A stretch of 64,000 nt of DNA from Boswellia sacra. Taxonomy: Eukaryota > Streptophyta > Magnoliopsida > Sapindales > Burseraceae. A program made the position numbers and the translations under genes. Under the pieces are notes generated by a model that ran no database searches, had not been told where the DNA came from, and saw nothing but the letters and a program-made list of their open reading frames with translations. Below, piece after piece: positions 58,737 through 64,000 of this stretch; positions within the stretch are counted from its first letter, which is position 1, and each line of letters opens with the position of its first letter. Location of the stretch: contig SNVD02007475.1 of NCBI GenBank assembly GCA_013180625.2, positions 226,623-290,622 of the forward strand, written 5' to 3'.

Positions 58737-61481
58737 CACTACAACAGGATAAGCTTTTTACTGCACCCATTTAACGCAGGCCTACGAAAATGCGGTAAAA
58801 GTTTAAATTTTGCGACGGGCCGATACACCTGCAGTAGAAGTATGAACTTTACTGTGGTTTTGGAGGTCTGCAGTAAAAAGATTTTATATAATCTAAACTT
58901 TTTTACACCATTCTCCTACTTCTATCGCTCTCTCTCTTATGCTTCCCTAAATCCCTAATTTCTTGCTCTCAAATTCCCCTCTCTATTACGCCTTTCTCCC
59001 GCTTCTCTCGCTCTCTTTCTTATGCTTCCCTCTCAAATCCCTAATTGCTTCCTCTCAAATTCCCTCGAGAGCCCATCGTTCTGGAGAGGCCACGAAAATC
59101 CAGTCCCCTAATGCTGAAGAGCCCACCGAAAGATCATTTGTAACTCCCCTACTGCTGAAGAGATGAAGAGCCCACTGTTGGAGTTGTGGTGAACCCAGTT
59201 CATCTCTCCACTCTTGGAAATATTGGGACACCTCAATTTGTTGCTAACAAGCTTATAGAAGCTGAGAAGCGTAAGGTAATTGCACTTATAGTTTTGTGGG
59301 TATTTTTTAATATGTAAATTGATGCTTATGTTGATTCTTCAACTTGGTTTTCCTCTAGTTCTTGAATGCGATATTTATTCTTTTGGCTGAATTTTCATAA
59401 AACTATAAAGGCTGAATTTTGTTATGAACATGTCTATGACAAAATAAAGGATTTTGATAAGGTTTAAACTGCAGAAATGTCCCTTTCCTTTGTTGCATCA
59501 AAACTCTGATGTTATGGTCACAATCACCAATGTGTGGGGCATCAACATTTACTTGTTATTGTTGAGTCATGGACATGACTATAGACTTTGTTGCCAAGCT
59601 GGTCGGTCACTACTCACCACCATAAACATTAAATAAATAGCACTACTGATTGTTAATTTGTTACGATGATGGCATCAAGGTGGTGCACAAAGCATGCTCT
59701 GGTGCTTAAAAATCATCAGCCAGCAGTCTTTTCTGATTAAAAAAAAAAAGTGCCGAATCAAAGAGTAATCCTTAACTTTACATATGGCACCAACTTTTTA
59801 GTTGATAATAATCTTAAAATCTCCATTGTCAATAGAGGAGTAGATGGATGCATTGGAATTCAATTAATTAATATCAGCTTTAACTGAAAGTCTCAAGTGT
59901 GCGAGATGGTGACAAACACAGACCGGCCGGCCTGCTAACTTGGAGAACTCTTATTAACTTTTGCTTTGCATGAACTGTAAATTTAGAATTTACAGTTAAT
60001 TCGGTGAATACGGGAAAGAAATGAAAGTTCAGTTAAGGTCCATTATACAGAGATGCAGATGACGTTGCCCGTTGAGTTAGTATAGATTACAAAGTTTGGT
60101 GTGGTGCTCCATTGTTTGTTAATAACTTTTCCTTTTGTCTGACTTTCAAGGTAGGTCAATGACTTTCCTAAATGGGGTTAGTTCAATTTTAATGAATTGG
60201 CTTCTTGACTTTCTTCTGTTTTGTTGATTTCTGTTTCACAGCTCAATCAATTCGAAACTCTCTTTTTAATTCTTTGCTGATTTGCTAGCAGTAAGGTGTA
60301 AATTAGAACAAATCAGAGCCATTTAAAGTAGCATATATAATTAGCATTTCCCAGTATAAGTGTTTGAAGTTTTGGATAAGATTTTAAACGAAAAACTCAG
60401 TTCTTTTAATTTTACAACAATAATGAACTAGTATTAGATTTTGTTATATTCTAACTAATCCAGTCATCTACTTCTCTCTCAAATGTTCTTTGTTACAGAA
60501 AAATTTATTTATAAATTGAAAATTCTGAATTATGTTCGCACCAAATAGGTAGTGGCTTGATGATTTGATTCTTTTATTGCAAATTACTAACATCCAACAG
60601 AGGACAAAAATTATTAAAGAGTGTATTTAATATAAGCTCATGTAAATTAATCCTGACTTGTATCACTATTTTTTAACTATATATGTTTATTAATCTATTG
60701 ATAAACTTAGATATAGAAAGATTCTTGTGCTTTGATTTTTTTTATATTTTGAGAACCTTTTTTGCAAAGGTTAATCTACCTTAGTTATCTGAATGAATTC
60801 CTTCAATCACTATTAAAATATTAAATTAGTTTATGTCATTTGTCCAGTGCAGAGTTGCTTGTTGAGGATAGAATAAAGTACAACGATCTTGTATACTCTA
60901 TAGAAGGTAAAAACTATCTCTTATGGTGGTTAATAGAATAAAGATTCTGATCAAAAGTATGGTACTCATGTTGTCACTTCAATTATGTTTGTTATTGGTT
61001 ATTTATATTCGGTTTGCATTGTTCTTTTCCATTTTTTTAAAAAAAGTGGTTAGAGTCCAGGGGCCCATGCAGAGCACACCCTCCACCACTACCTGTGTAA
61101 ACCTTCGGCTCTAGCTGCAGGCCCAAGCCTCTAGGACATGGTTTGAACAACCATCAGAAGTTTCACCAATCCATCCATCATCATGAGCTGCTGATGCAAA
61201 ATTCCAATCATCACAGTGCTTTCAACATATAAATGAGTTGGTGCTTGTTAGAAATCATTGCAAAATGAGAATAGAATGATTGCTTTATAATGGAAAATAG
61301 AGATAATATGTAGAGCTGACATTCATGTGGTAGCTGAGGTCTGACGAGTTGATAAAAAATCAATTTGCTAATGTGGTAAAAATACAGGATGAAGTAGAGT
61401 TTATAGGAATGAGATGTACAAAAGAGTGCCTAAATTTTTCAGAAAAGTGATTGTTTCAGAATTTGTTGATTTGGTTTGCAG

Positions 61482-61950
61482 TTATGGCTATCCATAGAAA
61501 GATAGGGAAATTAGTTGTATGGACAAATGGAGACAAGAAGTGAACTAACATAGACACAACTGTTGTTGACTGTATTGTGGATATTGTTTGTCATAATGAA
61601 AAAATCTATGCTTATAGCTTTAGGCTATACAGGTTTGACTATAGCTGTGGATTAAAAATCTTTGGGCATTACCCAAGTCACAAACCCTATGCAAAATTTG
61701 GACTTTCGGTCATATACGTAACAAAGTCATTTATGGATTTGTTTTTGATTTCTCAATTTGGCTGGTGCTTCAAGGTTTATAAGCTTGATGAAGAGAAACG
61801 TGAGTGGGTTCCTGTCATGCATGAATTGGAGGATAGAGTTTTGTTTGCGGGTAATGATGCAAAAAATGCTTCATGGAGTACTGTCTATCTAGTACAGATC
61901 CTTATTGTGCCACATTTGGCAGGATGTAGTGCAGAGCTCGTAGCTTCTAA
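61482..61950 (+). pseudogene. Mirror copy of the DUF295 fragment
   Basis: Same reading as the left-arm copy, including the shared TGA near 61544. The open frame is longer (61577-62047) because of small indels after the FAGND motif, but the extra residues (FLRFVIDVALICSYS) are intron-like and not part of the family. Confidence 0.7.
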
Positions 61951-62127
61951 AGTACAAACACTTGTTGTTTTCTACTTTCTTAGGTTTGTGATTGATGTGG
62001 CTTTGATTTGTTCCTATAGCTGTTGCCAAGGAGACCTTGCTTATTGATCTTTTTAGTGTAGCTTGATTGTAAAGTACTTAAAAGAGCAAATTGTGGTAAG
62101 ATTTGATGGATTGTGTTTGTTGTTTAG

Positions 62128-62580
62128 GCACTCAGAAATTTCATAAGAGCCAACAGCATCAAACCAAGGACCCTATTATACTGGGCCGTAGAAGGCTGCT
62201 TATACCAGGTTATGTTTTGCCATTGTATTCTTTACGGATTGCTTCATACGTTTCTTATTATGTGCATGGATTATTTCACCAATCTTGTAGATAGTTTTTT
62301 ATTCTTTGTGTTTTCAATTCCTCCGATGAATTTGTTGTAATGAAAATCGTCTTCTATCCAGGATTAGTCTATTTCTATAACACAGACCTCCATAGCTTCT
62401 GAACATGCACCGTTGAATGGGCTGAATCCTACTATACATGCTGAAGTATGTTATCTTGCCTCATTCTGTTTGTGACCAAGAGAAGTTCTGATTGAACTAT
62501 AATCGTATCTTATTAAACAAGTTTGTGTACTGTTATTTCAACTTGCTCTAAAGGATGCTGAGAAGCTACTGAACCTTCGG
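62128..62580 (+). pseudogene. Mirror copy of the TPR (LONRF-type) fragment
   Basis: Pieces at 62128-62208, 62362-62445 and about 62541-62580. Compared with the left arm it has small indels: in the first piece the block after SIKP no longer reads through, and in the second piece one base is missing near 62393. The left arm keeps the family reading better, so this copy has decayed more or is less well sequenced. Confidence 0.55.
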
Positions 62581-64000
62581 TGTGATTAAACAAGTTCATT
62601 TTGGTGAGCATTAGTTTCCACTTGTTTTTACTTCATATTAAATAATAATAATAAATAAATAAACATTAAAAGAAAAGAAAATTGAGTTTCTTAGCTAAAG
62701 ATTCTGTTTTTCCTGGTTGCCTACCCATCAAAATCCTTCTTTTTCTTGAAGCACAACACCAATTATGCTCTCACCAAGATTAGCAATCTGAATCTGTTAA
62801 AAAAAATTTTTCACCAACAGCAAAACCAAATTAGATGTCAAGCAAATCTGTCCAACCAACAACACAACAGAAGAAGATAAAAATAAATAAACAGAAACAG
62901 GAAATGAGAAAATCAGCAATACCTTGCCAATGTTATATTTTGGTTTTATTTTAGTTTTATTTTATGAAAAAGCATCCATGTTTTGCATCAACTGTCAAGT
63001 GCATCATAAGCTATAAGCTAGACAAGTTCAACTAGAATCAGTTTGTACATCCTCTTAAACATTCATTTGTGAAAAATGGTTAATATCAAAGGATAATGTT
63101 TTGACCTTTAATATCAAAGGATATTATGAAAAATGCTTGGTTTTCGTTGTTGCCTGCACTCTTACCTGCTTTGTGTTCTTCTATAAAGCTGATTTGAGGC
63201 TTTGCCTAAACACTGGAAGTCTTATTCTCTTTTTTTTTTTTTTTTTTTTCCCTCCTCCTGTTTTTGTTACTTATTGGTACCGATAAGTAAAGACTGTTAA
63301 TAGTTACTATGTACTGCACTATCTATCTAAATAGAAGCTGTGCTTTATATTTTCCATTTATCATCATCTTTTCTTATTCTGTTTTATATAATATGTATAC
63401 TAATTCCATGTAAAACAAAGCATACTAAACTGTGACTAGGCATGAAAATATTTGATGTCAAACTAGCTGAACAAGCCCCATTTAGATTCTGTTGTGTTGA
63501 AAAAAGTCATAATGGAGATTGGAGAAGTTATAGTGGATGATTGGTACATAATAGTGCTTTTGCAATCGCTTGTGCAGACCTTACAAGAGTTATAACATTT
63601 TATTCCTAACATCACCATTAGAGCAACCCACAAAAATAGAATGTCATGCCCAGTTTCAAGAACCGAAGTTGGATAAAATCAGCCATCACGTATGCCCAGA
63701 CTTAAAATCCTACCTAGTTTCAGAAAAAAGAATGTGATGCCCAGTCACGTATGCCCTCAAGCCATCTGTCAATTTTAATCATCAAAATCAGTAAAATTGA
63801 TCTTTAGGCCACATCCATACAAATATAAATAGGTGATAAATAAGAAGTAGATAAATTCAGGTCATAAAAATGATAATAACAAAATAGATTAATCCCACTA
63901 TCCGATTTATTAAACTAGATTTGATTTCTTGGGACCAAATCACACTATAAAATGTAATTTCTTTTAGCATTTTCTAATGTTAATATATTTTTGCAGTTGA

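Larger units (their letters stand above)
51403..64000 (-). repeat. Right arm of the giant inverted repeat (runs off window)
   Basis: Reverse complement of 38779-51386 with scattered substitutions and small indels. It ends only because the window ends: base 64000 pairs with 38779, just before the Ptta start codon in the left arm. Confidence 0.97.
58737..64000 (+). mobile_element. Mirror copy of the younger CACTA, truncated by the window end
   Basis: Starts CACTACAACAGG at 58737 and follows the left-arm element in reverse. If complete, its other terminus would lie about 2.5 kb beyond the window. It includes the unknown exon-like fragment (58963-59275), the DUF295 fragment and the TPR fragment, all on the plus strand. 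An additional exon-like piece, AELLVEDRIKYNDLVYSIEG, lies between splice signals at about 60848-60906 and is not recognised. Confidence 0.88.

Noticed and set aside
61577..62047. 156-codon frame as an intact DUF295 gene
   Set aside because: It begins after a premature TGA, lacks the N-terminal half and F-box, and its C-terminal third is intron-like. It is a captured fragment.
1..64000. tRNA, rRNA or other structured RNA genes
   Set aside because: I looked for cloverleaf A/B-box patterns and conserved rRNA blocks and saw none. The TGGTATCAGAGCC words are retroelement primer sites, not tRNA genes.

Overview
The window looks like transposon-rich nuclear DNA of a flowering plant, most likely a eudicot. 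It is AT-rich, with Ty1/Copia and Ty3/Gypsy LTR retrotransposons, CACTA (En/Spm) elements carrying a plant-type Ptta transposase, PIF/Harbinger and hAT-type miniature elements, and plant-only protein families (DUF295/F-box) that survive only as fragments. I see no rRNA, tRNA, CRISPR array or bacterial operon structure. The only gene candidate that is not transposon-derived and not visibly broken is a 110-codon ORF at 13254-13586, which I do not recognise.

Layout. 1-4195: 3' part of an old Copia element ending in a 600-bp LTR, inserted in an older LTR-like repeat (to 5131). 5559-6840: degenerate CACTA-like sequence with a small MITE inside it. 9201-10467 and 10488-11347: a PIF/Harbinger element (TTA duplication) and a hAT-like element side by side. 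11.5-12.5 kb: unique-looking DNA that is paralogous to pieces near 28.0-28.3 and 45.0-45.3 kb. 13.1-13.6 kb: the small gene with a TATA box. 14136-15188: a MITE-like element. 16200-23115: a Gypsy element (291-bp LTRs, target duplication agaaa) split in its gag-pol by a 1766-bp solo LTR (19429-21194, target duplication aattc). 26085-27206: a second LTR-like repeat. 28623-34227: a nearly complete but mutated Copia element with about 400-bp LTRs and target duplication gtgag.

From 34255 the window becomes a nest. An old CACTA-like element (34255-44967) holds a younger CACTA element (36257-44034, target duplication tct). The younger element carries a decayed Ptta gene and captured fragments of at least two host gene families, DUF295 and a LONRF-type TPR protein.

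From 38779 to the window end the DNA is one very large inverted repeat. The arms are 38779-51386 and 51403-64000, with a 16-bp spacer at 51387-51402, and the right arm runs off the window. The arms contain the 3' half of the younger CACTA, the end of the older one, a small non-autonomous LTR element with an internal minisatellite, a MITE, and the 5' half (LTR plus gag/protease) of another Copia element. The axis lies inside that Copia element, so each arm has an LTR promoter pointing at the axis. Such a locus could make long hairpin RNA. The join could also be an assembly artefact. Arm identity looks near 99% by eye in most places, with one clearly more diverged zone (about 40.2-41.9 against 60.9-62.6 kb). 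None of these identities were computed.
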